A stretch of 64,000 nt of DNA from Streptomyces sp. TN58 (GTDB lineage: Bacteria; Actinomycetota; Actinomycetes; Streptomycetales; Streptomycetaceae). A model generated the notes under the pieces. That model saw only the letters and a list, made by a program, of their open reading frames with translations. It did no database searches and was not told the origin of the DNA. Of this stretch, positions 1 through 8,074 are shown one piece after another; the stretch's first letter is position 1; every line of letters starts with the position of its first letter. The translations under genes were made by a program, and so were the position numbers. The stretch covers positions 1,638,501 through 1,702,500 of the forward strand of contig NZ_CP018870.1 in the NCBI RefSeq assembly GCF_001941845.1, in the 5' to 3' direction.

Positions 1-240
1 GAGTGGCAGCATCCGTCGCCGTGGCGGTCGCGGCCGGTGCCGGTGTCGCGGCTGCTGGCCGATGTGCACGAGCGGGTGGCGGTGGAGGCGTACCGGCGGG
101 CGACGTCCGGGCCCGAGCCGGGCGGGTCGGAGCGCATCCACGAGGCCCTGGACCGGCTGTCGGCGGCGGCGGAGCTGACGGTCACCGGCAAGCGTCTGGT
201 GGCGGAGCTGCGCTACGAGCTGAAGGCGGTCGGCGCGTGA
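1..240 (+). CDS. C-terminal fragment, probably FxsBH (radical-SAM peptide maturase with degenerate HExxH-type extension)
   Basis: Only the last 79 codons are in the window, in frame from base 1 to a TGA at 238-240. The fragment has a Trp-Arg pair, a helical stretch and the ending LTVTGKRLVAELRYEL. This resembles the C-termini of HExxH-type peptide-modification domains, which usually close with an LTxxG(K/R)xxVxxL helix. In streptomycete FxSxx-COOH clusters the gene before the AAC(3) and FxsC genes is commonly the maturase FxsBH. The assignment therefore rests mainly on the neighbours and is an inference. The stop codon overlaps the next start (GTGA), so the two genes are translationally coupled. 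The catalytic radical-SAM part and the short precursor gene would lie left of the window. Confidence 0.5.
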   Translation, partial: EWQHPSPWRSRPVPVSRLLADVHERVAVEAYRRATSGPEPGGSERIHEALDRLSAAAELTVTGKRLVAELRYELKAVGA

Positions 241-1085
241 GCGGCCACTCCGCCGCCCCTGCCCCGGCGGGTCCGGGCCGGGGCCGCCGGGGCACGGGCG
301 CCCTGCAGCTCGCGGTGCAGCTGCGGCTGCTCGGGGTCCGGCCGGGGATGCGGCTGCTGGTGCACGCGTCCCTGCGCGGGACCGGGCTGCGCGCGGAGCA
401 GCTGCGTGACGCCCTGAGGGGGGTCCTGGGCCCGCGCGGGACGCTGGTGGTGCCCGCGTTCACCCCGGAGAACTCCAGGACGTCCAGCGCCCACCTGGAG
501 CGGATCGCCGGAATGGACGAGGCGGAGGTGCGGGCCTTCGTCGACCGGATGCCGGCCTTCGACCCGGCGAGCACTCCGAGCCACGGCATGGGCTCCTTCG
601 CGGAGTCCGTCCGCACGGCTCCGGGGGCTGCGCGCAGTTCCCATCCCCAGACGTCCTTCGCCGCGCTCGGCGCGGACGCGGAGCGCCTTTGCGCCGGTCA
701 CCGCCTTGAGTGCCACCTCGGCGAGGAGTCGCCCCTGGGAAAGCTGTGCTGGGAGGGCGGGCAGGTACTCATGATCAATGTGGGGTTTTCTGTCTGCACT
801 GCCTTCCATCTCGCGGAGTATCGAATTCCGAAGCCCCCCTTGCGCATGTACGAGTGTGTGGTGAAGGTGAACCTTCCGGAGGGGCGTCAGGGGTCCCGTC
901 AGGAGGGGGTGTGGACCGCATACGAGGACGTCGCGCTGGACGACGGTGATTTCGCGGAGATCGGCAGGGCGTTCCCGGATTCGCGGGTGCGCAGGGGGCG
1001 GGTCGCGGGAGCGTCGGCCATGCTCTTCTCCGTCCCGGACGCCGTCGACCACTCCCTTGACTGGATGACCGAAAACAGACGCTGA
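237..1085 (+). CDS. AAC(3) family N-acetyltransferase of the Fxs cluster
   Basis: A 282-residue protein starting at a GTG that overlaps the previous stop by 4 bp. It shows the Antibiotic_NAT (AAC(3)) fold pattern: LLVHASL near the N-terminus, GTLVVPAFTP, a TPSHGMGSFAESVR segment, RSSHPQTSFAALG at about residues 133-145, GEESPLGKL near 162 and TAFHLAEYR near 192. Family members transfer acetyl from acetyl-CoA to an amine, classically N3 of 2-deoxystreptamine aminoglycosides. The context is a peptide-maturation cluster rather than an antibiotic locus. I therefore infer that the substrate is more likely the Fxs peptide or a cluster product than an aminoglycoside. Family membership is firm; the substrate is unknown. 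Confidence 0.85.
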   Translation: MSGHSAAPAPAGPGRGRRGTGALQLAVQLRLLGVRPGMRLLVHASLRGTGLRAEQLRDALRGVLGPRGTLVVPAFTPENSRTSSAHLERIAGMDEAEVRAFVDRMPAFDPASTPSHGMGSFAESVRTAPGAARSSHPQTSFAALGADAERLCAGHRLECHLGEESPLGKLCWEGGQVLMINVGFSVCTAFHLAEYRIPKPPLRMYECVVKVNLPEGRQGSRQEGVWTAYEDVALDDGDFAEIGRAFPDSRVRRGRVAGASAMLFSVPDAVDHSLDWMTENRR

Positions 1086-1164
1086 TTGACTGGACGATGA
1101 GGGGATGTGGCGAAGCAGCTCCGGAATGATGTTTCTTCGCTCGCAGCTTCGGGACGGGGGGCGT

Positions 1165-2520
1165 GTGCCCGCATCAGTGCAGCCGTATTTTTTTCTCAGT
1201 TATGCGCATACACCGAGATTCGGGGCCGGGGGGCCCGACCCCGACATGTGGGTCGAGCGCCTGTTCCGTGATCTCTGCAGCCATGTCATGGCGCTGACGG
1301 ACCTGCCGGCGGGGGCCGAGGCCGGCTTCATGGACCGGGAGATACGCAGCGGCGAGGGCTGGTCGGAGCGGCTGGGGGCGGCGCTCGCCACCTGCCGGGT
1401 CTTCGTGCCGTTGTTCTCGCCGCGGTACTTCGCCAGTGAGATGTGCGGCAAGGAGTGGTACGCCTTCGCGCAGCGGGCGATCCACCAGGGGGCGTTGAGC
1501 AACCAGCCGGCCGAGGCCATCGTGCCGGCGTTGTGGGTGCCGGTCCCGCCGTCCCAACTCCCCGGCCCTGCCGAGCGGTTGCAGTTCAACCACAACACCT
1601 TCGGCGAGCGGTACGTCACCGACGGGCTGTACGGGCTGATCAAACTGCGGGGCTACGCCGAGCAGTACGAGCGGGCGGTGTACGAGCTCGCCAAGCGCAT
1701 CGTGCGGGTCGCCGAGACGGTCCGCCTGGAACCGGTCCGCCCGCTGGACTACCGGGGCGTGCCGAGCGCCTTCGGCCCCGCGGGCGGCGGCAGCCCCGCC
1801 CGCACCCTGCACGTGACCGTCGCCGCCGCCTCCCGGCACGACCTGCCGGACGGCCGCAGCCCGGAGTACTACGGGGACAGCGCGCTGGAGTGGAACCCGT
1901 ACCACCCGGTGGCGCAGCGGCCCATCGCCTACGTCGCCGAGGACCTGGTCAAGAACCTCAACTACCAGACGAGCATCGGCTCCTTCGACGACGAGGCCGG
2001 ACACTACGACAGCAAGCAGCCGCCGACGCGGCCGGAGATCCTGATCGTCGACCGCTGGGTGGTGGAGGACGAGCACCGCCGCCGGCGTCTGGCCGCCTTC
2101 GACCAGGAGTCCCGTCCGTGGGTCAACGTGGTGGTGCCGTGGAACCGCTACGACCACCAGAGCCGGGCGAAGGAGCTGGAGCTGGCGCGGCGGCTGGAGG
2201 AGACCCTGCCGGTCAAGATGGGCCAGGGCCGGGCGGCCTGCCGGGCCGCCGCCAACGGCGTGGCGAACATGGAGACGCTCGGCCAGATCCTGCCGCAGGT
2301 GGTCGAGGCGGCGGCGCAGCAGTTCCTCAGACACGCCCAGGTCTACCTGCCGGCCGGCAACTCCCCCACCGAACGCCCGCGACTGCTGGGGCCGATGGGG
2401 ATGGGCGGGCCTCCGGCCCCGCGGCCGGCGCCCTTCCCGCCCGACACGTTCGGCGGCCACAACGACGGCAACGACAGCAACGACACCGACCGGGGGGACG
2501 CGGATGACAGCGAGTCGTGA
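1165..2520 (+). CDS. fxsC: TIR-like protein FxsC
   Basis: About 451 residues. It begins with a TIR-like fold: PYFFLSYAHTPRF, then VERLFRDLC, FMDREI (the BB-loop region), VFVPLFSPRYF and SEMCGKEWYAF. The S-x(n)-C-x-x-E pattern in the last segment places a Glu (about residue 97) where catalytic TIR NADases carry theirs. The C-terminal half has LHVTVAAAS, YLPAGNSP and a polar tail typical of the FxsC family. The GTG at 1165 follows a G-rich Shine-Dalgarno stretch and lies just before the conserved part. An upstream ATG at 1105 is in frame but its GAGGGG abuts it with no spacer. The gene overlaps fxsT by 17 bp. Whether it cleaves NAD+ is not known from sequence. Confidence 0.82.
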   Translation: MPASVQPYFFLSYAHTPRFGAGGPDPDMWVERLFRDLCSHVMALTDLPAGAEAGFMDREIRSGEGWSERLGAALATCRVFVPLFSPRYFASEMCGKEWYAFAQRAIHQGALSNQPAEAIVPALWVPVPPSQLPGPAERLQFNHNTFGERYVTDGLYGLIKLRGYAEQYERAVYELAKRIVRVAETVRLEPVRPLDYRGVPSAFGPAGGGSPARTLHVTVAAASRHDLPDGRSPEYYGDSALEWNPYHPVAQRPIAYVAEDLVKNLNYQTSIGSFDDEAGHYDSKQPPTRPEILIVDRWVVEDEHRRRRLAAFDQESRPWVNVVVPWNRYDHQSRAKELELARRLEETLPVKMGQGRAACRAAANGVANMETLGQILPQVVEAAAQQFLRHAQVYLPAGNSPTERPRLLGPMGMGGPPAPRPAPFPPDTFGGHNDGNDSNDTDRGDADDSES

Positions 2521-5500
2521 CAGCGGTGACGGCCGTGACGGACGCATCGTCACCTTCTATTCGTACAAGGGCGGTACGGGCCGCACCATGGCGCTGGCCA
2601 ACACCGCCTGGATCCTGGCGGCCAACGGCAAGCGGGTCCTGGCCGTGGACTGGGACCTGGAGGCCCCGGGCCTGCACCGCTTCTTCCACCCGTTCCTGGA
2701 CCCGTCGACGCTCGGGGCCACCACCGGGGTCATCGACCTGATCAGCGAGTACGCGTGGGCGGCGACCAGTCCGGTGGCGCGGGCGGACGACTGGCACAAG
2801 GACTACGCGCGGATACAGCCGCACGCCGTCTCGCTGACTCCGGAGACGCTGGGCTGGGAGTTCCCGGACGGCGGCACCCTGGACTTCGTCTCGGCGGGCC
2901 GGCAGAACCGCGAGTACTCCGCGACCGTGTCCACCTTCGACTGGGACAACTTCTACGACCGGCTGGGCGGCGGCCTGTTCTTCGACGCCTTACGCGCGGA
3001 CATGAAGAGCAACTACGACTACGTCCTGATCGACAGCCGCACCGGCCTGTCCGACATCGCGGACATCTGCACCGTGCACCTGCCGGACATCCTGGTGGAC
3101 TGCTTCACCCTGTCCGACCAGTCCATCGACGGCGCCGCGTCGGTGGCCCGCCAGATCGACGAGCGGTTCAACGACCGGGGCATCAAGATCTACCCGGTCC
3201 CGATGCGGATCGACGAGGGCGAGAAGGAGAAGGCCGACGCGGGGCGGGCGCTGGCCCGGCTGAAGTTCGACCGGTTCCCGGGCGGCCTGGTCGGGGACGA
3301 GCTCACCTCCTACTGGGGCGCGGTGGAGATCCCGTACCGGCCCTACTACGCCTACGAGGAGACGCTGGCCACCTTCGGCGACGAGGCGGGGCTGACGAAC
3401 TCGCTGCTCTCCGCCTTCGAGCGGCTGACCGCCGTGGTCACCGAGGGCGAGATCACCTCCATGCCGGCGATCGGCGAGGAGGTGCGGCTGCGGATCAGGG
3501 ACGCGTTCACCCGGCGCCGGCCGGCGCTGCCGGCGGACCTGTTCCTGTCCTATGTCGCGGAGAACCGGATGTGGGCCGACTGGATCGAGTCGGTACTGAC
3601 CCGGGCCGGGTTCCGGGTGGTGCCCAAGGACGTCTCGGCCGAGCCGCCGGCGGCGGGCGCCACGGCCTCCGCCGGCGGTGACACCCTGGGCGGCGGTACA
3701 GGTATCAGCGTCGACACCGCGGCCCGGACCGTGGTGCTGCTGTCCACGGCGTACCTGAAGTCGGCGCGGGCCGTGGACGTGTGGGAGCGGGCCGCGGCCG
3801 AGGACCCGACGGGCGGTCGGCGTCAGCTGGTGCCGTTGCGGGTGGGTGACGTACGGCTCGCCACGCCGTACATCGACCGCAACCCGGTGGACCTCTTCCG
3901 GCTCGACGAGGTGCACGCCACGGCGGCGCTGCTGCGTGCGGTGGAGCGGCCGATGGCCCTGCCCGACAGCGTGGCGAGCGCTTCGCAGCCCGGCCCGCGC
4001 TTCCCGGGGACCGTCCCGAAGATCTGGAACGCCCCGCCCCGCAACCCGGGGTTCACCGGCCGCAGCATCGTGCTGGAGCGGATGCGCGACCAGCTCGGCG
4101 GCGGCATGGCGGTGGTGCTGCCGCAGCCGCAGACCCTGTTCGGCCTCGGCGGTGTCGGCAAGACCCAGGTGGCACTGGAGTACGTGCACCGGTTCATGGC
4201 CGACTACGACCTGGTGTGGTGGATCTCCTCGGAGCACACCGACGAGGTGGTCGCCGCGCTCGCGGAGCTGGCCGTACGGCTGGGCGCGCAGACGGGCGAG
4301 GACATGGCGGCCGCCTCGCAGGAGGCGATCGACCTGCTGCGCAGGGGGGTGCCGTCCTCCCGCTGGCTGCTGGTCTTCGACAACGCCGACGATCCCGAGG
4401 CCCTCAAGCGGTTCTTCCCGCCGGGCGGTCCGGGCCATGTGCTGGTGACCTCCCGCAACCAGTCCTGGTCGCAGTACGGTGACGCGCTGCCGGTGGACGT
4501 GTTCCTGCGCGAGGAGTCCATCGAGCACCTTCAGCGCCGGGCCCCCGGGCTGGGCAAGGAGGACGCCGAGCAGGTCGCGATCGCGGTGGGCGACCTGCCG
4601 CTGGCCGTGGAGCAGGCGGGCGCCTGGATCGCGGAGACCGCGACGCCGGTGGCCGCGTACCTGGAACAGCTGGCCCAGCAGACGGCGAGCGTCCTGGGGC
4701 TGAACCAGCCGCCCGGATATCCGGAGCCGGTGGCCGCCACCTGGAACATCTCGATAGAGCGGCTCCAGTCGCGCTCCCCGGCCGCCGTGCGGCTGCTCCA
4801 GCTGTGCGCGTTCCTGGCGCCGGAGCCGATCTCGGCGAACCTGCTGTACAGCAAGGAGATGATCGACGCCCTCAAGCCGTACGACGCCTCCCTCCAGGAG
4901 AAGCTGGTGCTGGGGCGGGTGATCCGGGAGATCGGCCGGTTCGCGCTGGCCAAGGTCGACCAGGTCAGCAACAGCATCCAGGTGCACCGGCTGGTGCAGG
5001 CGGTGATCCGTTCGCAGATGCCGGAGGAGGAGCAGCGGGAGGCCCGGCACGCCGTCCACCGGATCCTGGCCGGGGCCCGGCCGGACGACGACGAGCCGAT
5101 CGACAACCCGGAGACGTGGCCCCGGTTCAACACCATCTGGTCGCACCTCTCGCCGTCCGAGGCCCGGTACTGCAAGGAGCCGGAGACGCGCAGGCTGCTG
5201 ATCGACCGGGTCCGCTACCTGTGGAAGCGCGGCGACTTCAAGACCGCCTACCAGCTCGGCGAGGAACTGCGCGACGCCTGGAAGGAGATGCTGGGCAACG
5301 ACGACCTCCAGTACCTGTACCTGCGCTTCCACCTGTCGAACATCCTGCGCTCGCAGGGCCGGTTCGTGGAGGCGAAGGAGCTGGACGAGGTCACGCTGGA
5401 ACGGCAGAAGGCGGTGCTGGGGCCCTCGCACCCGCACACGTACATGACCATGAGCGGTCTGGCCAACACCCTCGGCGCACTGGGCCAGTACGGGCAGGCG

Positions 5501-6505
5501 ATGGAGCTGGCGACCGAGGCGCACGAGGGGTTCAGCCAGATCTTCCACGAGGCGCATCCGCGCACGCTGGCGGCGGCGAACAACCTGGCGCTGAACCTGC
5601 GGCTGGTGGGCCAGTACACCAGAGCCCGTGAGATCGACACCGAGGTGTACGACCTGCGCACGGAGGTGCTGGGGCCGGAGCACCCGTACACCCTGTCCTC
5701 CGCGCAGAACCTGGCCCGCGACCTGCGCGAGGTGGGCCGGTACGAGGACTCGGTGCAGCTGCTGAGCCGGACGTACGAGATCTACAAGCGGACGCTGGGC
5801 CGGGCGTTCCCGGGCACCCTGTCGGCCGCGAAGAACCTGGCGGTGTCGCTGCGCAGGGCGGGGCAGCTGGAGGACGCGCTGCGGCTGACCACGGCCACCC
5901 GGGCCCGCTACCGGGCCAAGTACACCTCGGTCAACCCGGACCTGCTCTCCTGCGAACTGAACCTGGCGTCGGACCTGTTCGCGACCGGTGACCCGGGCGG
6001 GGCGCGGGATCTGGCGCAGGAGGTGGTGGACGAGTACATGAAGGTCCCGGGCGAGCGGCACCCGTACACCCTGGCGGCCGTGAACAACCTGGCGGTCTTC
6101 CACTGGGGCACGGGTGCGGCGGAACCGGCGGAGGCGATGCTGCGGCACACGATCCGGCTGATGCGGGACGTCCTGGGCGACAACCACCCGCACACGGTCT
6201 TCGCCCAGCTCAACCTGGCCAACGCCCGCGCCGACCTGGGCGATCCGGAGGGGGCCCTGGAGCTGGAGCGGCTCGCGGTGCTGCGGCTGCGCGAGGCTCT
6301 GGGGGCGCACCATCCGGAGACCCTGGCGAGCAGCTCCAACATGGCGATCAGCCTGGACTCGATGGGGCGCAGGGAGGAGGCGGCCCGGCTGCGCGCCGAG
6401 GTGGTGGCCGAGCTGACCCGGCTGCTCGGCGAGGAGCACAGCCTCACCCGGTACGCCCGTGACGAGCGGCGGATCCACCGGGATCTGGAGCCTCTCGCCG
6501 TGTGA
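2504..6505 (+). CDS. fxsT: FxsT: ParA-like ATPase, TIR, NB-ARC and TPR multidomain protein of the FxSxx-COOH system
   Basis: A 1333-residue protein. Residues 15-300 form a ParA/MinD-like ATPase with the deviant Walker A YSYKGGTGRT, in which Arg replaces the usual second Lys, followed by LAVDWDLEAPG and YVLIDSRTG. Residues about 341-480 are a TIR-like domain (LFLSYVAENRMWADWIES, TVVLLSTAYLKS). Residues about 515-800 are an NB-ARC STAND NTPase with GLGGVGKTQVALEY as P-loop (near 547) and LLVFDNADDP as Walker B (near 621). From about 900 to 1310 there are repeated TPR units with the HPxTLxxxxNLA signature. STAND-TPR proteins are ligand-triggered oligomerising switches. The match to the FxSxx-COOH system TPR protein is strong. 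The start is ATG with GGGGGG upstream. Confidence 0.85.
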   Translation: MTASRDSGDGRDGRIVTFYSYKGGTGRTMALANTAWILAANGKRVLAVDWDLEAPGLHRFFHPFLDPSTLGATTGVIDLISEYAWAATSPVARADDWHKDYARIQPHAVSLTPETLGWEFPDGGTLDFVSAGRQNREYSATVSTFDWDNFYDRLGGGLFFDALRADMKSNYDYVLIDSRTGLSDIADICTVHLPDILVDCFTLSDQSIDGAASVARQIDERFNDRGIKIYPVPMRIDEGEKEKADAGRALARLKFDRFPGGLVGDELTSYWGAVEIPYRPYYAYEETLATFGDEAGLTNSLLSAFERLTAVVTEGEITSMPAIGEEVRLRIRDAFTRRRPALPADLFLSYVAENRMWADWIESVLTRAGFRVVPKDVSAEPPAAGATASAGGDTLGGGTGISVDTAARTVVLLSTAYLKSARAVDVWERAAAEDPTGGRRQLVPLRVGDVRLATPYIDRNPVDLFRLDEVHATAALLRAVERPMALPDSVASASQPGPRFPGTVPKIWNAPPRNPGFTGRSIVLERMRDQLGGGMAVVLPQPQTLFGLGGVGKTQVALEYVHRFMADYDLVWWISSEHTDEVVAALAELAVRLGAQTGEDMAAASQEAIDLLRRGVPSSRWLLVFDNADDPEALKRFFPPGGPGHVLVTSRNQSWSQYGDALPVDVFLREESIEHLQRRAPGLGKEDAEQVAIAVGDLPLAVEQAGAWIAETATPVAAYLEQLAQQTASVLGLNQPPGYPEPVAATWNISIERLQSRSPAAVRLLQLCAFLAPEPISANLLYSKEMIDALKPYDASLQEKLVLGRVIREIGRFALAKVDQVSNSIQVHRLVQAVIRSQMPEEEQREARHAVHRILAGARPDDDEPIDNPETWPRFNTIWSHLSPSEARYCKEPETRRLLIDRVRYLWKRGDFKTAYQLGEELRDAWKEMLGNDDLQYLYLRFHLSNILRSQGRFVEAKELDEVTLERQKAVLGPSHPHTYMTMSGLANTLGALGQYGQAMELATEAHEGFSQIFHEAHPRTLAAANNLALNLRLVGQYTRAREIDTEVYDLRTEVLGPEHPYTLSSAQNLARDLREVGRYEDSVQLLSRTYEIYKRTLGRAFPGTLSAAKNLAVSLRRAGQLEDALRLTTATRARYRAKYTSVNPDLLSCELNLASDLFATGDPGGARDLAQEVVDEYMKVPGERHPYTLAAVNNLAVFHWGTGAAEPAEAMLRHTIRLMRDVLGDNHPHTVFAQLNLANARADLGDPEGALELERLAVLRLREALGAHHPETLASSSNMAISLDSMGRREEAARLRAEVVAELTRLLGEEHSLTRYARDERRIHRDLEPLAV

Positions 6506-6568
6506 TCCGACGGAGGGTGGCGGGGACCGCGGTCCCCGCCGCCCGCCACCCGACTCAAGGGGGGCGTT

Positions 6569-7477
6569 GTGACCGACAGCATGACCTTTCGAAACGAGGA
6601 CCTGCCGGCCCTCTTCCACCACACGGACCAGGCGGCGATCTCCCGGCAGCGGGAGTCCACGCAGGCGACGAGGACCCAGCTGCTGCTGCTCGTCCTGGCG
6701 GCGGGGGCGGCGGCGCTGCCGCCGGGGCCCGAGATCGGCTCGCTGCACCTCTTCGGGCTGCTGAGCGTGCTCGGTTACGCGGGGGTGCTGGGGGTGGGCA
6801 TGCGGGCGACCCGGCGCCGGGCCCGCCCGCAGTGGCAGCTGAACCGCAGTGCGGCGGAGTTCATCAAGTCCCTGGCCTGGCGGTACGCGGTGCACGGGGC
6901 GCCGTTCGGCAGCGACGTGGCCGATCCCGGGGAGGCGTACCACGCGCGGCTTGAGGCGGGTCTGGCCGAGCTGCGGAAGATGGGCTGGGAGGATCCGCGG
7001 GCGTCGGGAGCCGTGCCGGAGGGTGCGGAGATCACCGGGGCGATGCGGCGGCTGCGCGGCAGGGACTACCACGTGCGGCGGGAGACGTACGTCCGGGACC
7101 GGCTGATCGAGCAGCGCAACTGGTACCGGCGGCGGACGGAGGTGTCCCGGCGGGCGACACACCTGTGGTCGTGGACGATCGTCCTGCTGACCTGTCTGGC
7201 GCTGCTGTTCGCCGTGCTGAGGGCGTTCGGTTCGGGTCCGGGGACGGGCCTGACGGGGCTGCTGAGCACGGCGGCGGCGGCCGGTATCGCCTGGAACGAG
7301 GTACGCCGCCACCACCCGCTGATCGAGGCGCACACCCTGATCGAGCAGGATCTGGCGGCGATGATGGTCGTGATGCAGACGACCATCACGGAGTCGCAGT
7401 GGCCCACGTCGGTGTACGAGACCGAGCGGTACGTCTCGCCGCAGCACACGGACTGGTTGGCCCGGCACAGCAGTTGA
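6569..7477 (+). CDS. SLATT/DUF4231-type membrane protein
   Basis: A 302-residue protein starting at GTG 6569 behind AAGGGGGG. It has two membrane hairpins. The first is LLLLVLAAGAAALP followed by LLSVLGYAGVLGVGM (about residues 34-75). The second is WSWTIVLLTCLALLFAVL followed by TGLLSTAAAAGIAW (about 205-252). Before the second hairpin lies YVRDRLIEQRNWYRRR, matching the YxxxRxxxQxxWY pattern of DUF4231/SLATT proteins. SLATT domains are predicted pore-forming effectors tied to SMODS or SLOG nucleotide signalling. The gene starts 63 bp after fxsT on the same strand, so it is probably co-transcribed, and it is convergent with a SLOG gene 19 bp away. The effector role is inferred from family and context. 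Confidence 0.7.
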   Translation: MTDSMTFRNEDLPALFHHTDQAAISRQRESTQATRTQLLLLVLAAGAAALPPGPEIGSLHLFGLLSVLGYAGVLGVGMRATRRRARPQWQLNRSAAEFIKSLAWRYAVHGAPFGSDVADPGEAYHARLEAGLAELRKMGWEDPRASGAVPEGAEITGAMRRLRGRDYHVRRETYVRDRLIEQRNWYRRRTEVSRRATHLWSWTIVLLTCLALLFAVLRAFGSGPGTGLTGLLSTAAAAGIAWNEVRRHHPLIEAHTLIEQDLAAMMVVMQTTITESQWPTSVYETERYVSPQHTDWLARHSS

Positions 7478-7496
7478 GGCGGCGGGTGGGCGTGGC

Positions 7497-7976
7497 TCAG
7501 TCCCGGGTCACGCCTTCGCGCCACAGGACGGTGACCGGCTTGCCGAGGGACCGGGCGTAGGCGACGATCTCGGCGGTGCCGCCGTGTCCGCGGGCGGGCC
7601 GGCCGTCCCAGACGGCGACGAGCCGGTCGCAGGTGTCGGCGATGTAGGTGCCCGCGGCGTAGTAGGCCTCGTCCGTGGAGCGGGCGAAGTCCATGCGGAC
7701 CTCCTGGGTGGCCCGGCGCCTGAGGCGGCGGTAGCGGTCGAGCGCTTCGGGGCCCTCGAAGGCCTCTTCGTAGTCCGCGCTGGGGATCACCACGGTCAGG
7801 TCGGCGCCGCAGTCGAGTGCGACGGCGGCGAAGAGCTGGTCCGCGCCGTCGGCGAGGCTGGAGAGGGCTTCCAGCGGCCCTTCGTGGCCGCCCAGTACGG
7901 CCCGCAGGCCGTTCTCCACATGGCCGAGCACCGATGCGGGGAGGGACCGGTGCCCGGTCACGCCGATGCGCTTCAT
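7497..7976 (-). CDS. SLOG-domain nucleotide-binding protein
   Basis: A 159-residue single-domain protein. It opens with MKRIGVTGHRSLP, a Rossmann-like glycine loop. SSLADGADQLFAAVALDCGA and LTVVIPSADYEEAF follow, then DRLVAVWDGRPARGHGGTAEIV near the C-terminus. This is the layout of the DprA/LOG-like SLOG superfamily, whose members sense or process nucleotide derivatives, including NAD-related molecules. It faces the DUF4231/SLATT gene across 19 bp; SLOG-SLATT pairing is a recognised association. The ligand cannot be read from the sequence. Confidence 0.7.
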   Translation of the reverse strand: MKRIGVTGHRSLPASVLGHVENGLRAVLGGHEGPLEALSSLADGADQLFAAVALDCGADLTVVIPSADYEEAFEGPEALDRYRRLRRRATQEVRMDFARSTDEAYYAAGTYIADTCDRLVAVWDGRPARGHGGTAEIVAYARSLGKPVTVLWREGVTRD

Positions 7977-8008
7977 GCAGGAACCTGCTTCCCCCGGGGA
8001 CACGGCCG

Positions 8009-8047
8009 CCCTGGACATCCTCCCAGAAGGCGGGAGGACGTCCAGGG
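8009..8047 (-). terminator. hairpin terminator of the streptogrisin gene
   Basis: A 16-bp stem with one A-C mismatch (8009-8024 against 8032-8047) and a 7-nt loop lies just downstream of the protease stop on the minus strand. It lacks a clear U-tract, as is common in Streptomyces. Confidence 0.6.
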
Positions 8048-8074
8048 TGCCGGCAGGGGCGCACGGGACACAGG

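Noticed and set aside
2990..7468. A 1492-codon open frame on the minus strand
   Set aside because: It is antisense to fxsT and the SLATT gene; its protein is Arg/His/Gln/Pro-rich with no family resemblance. High GC leaves long false frames.
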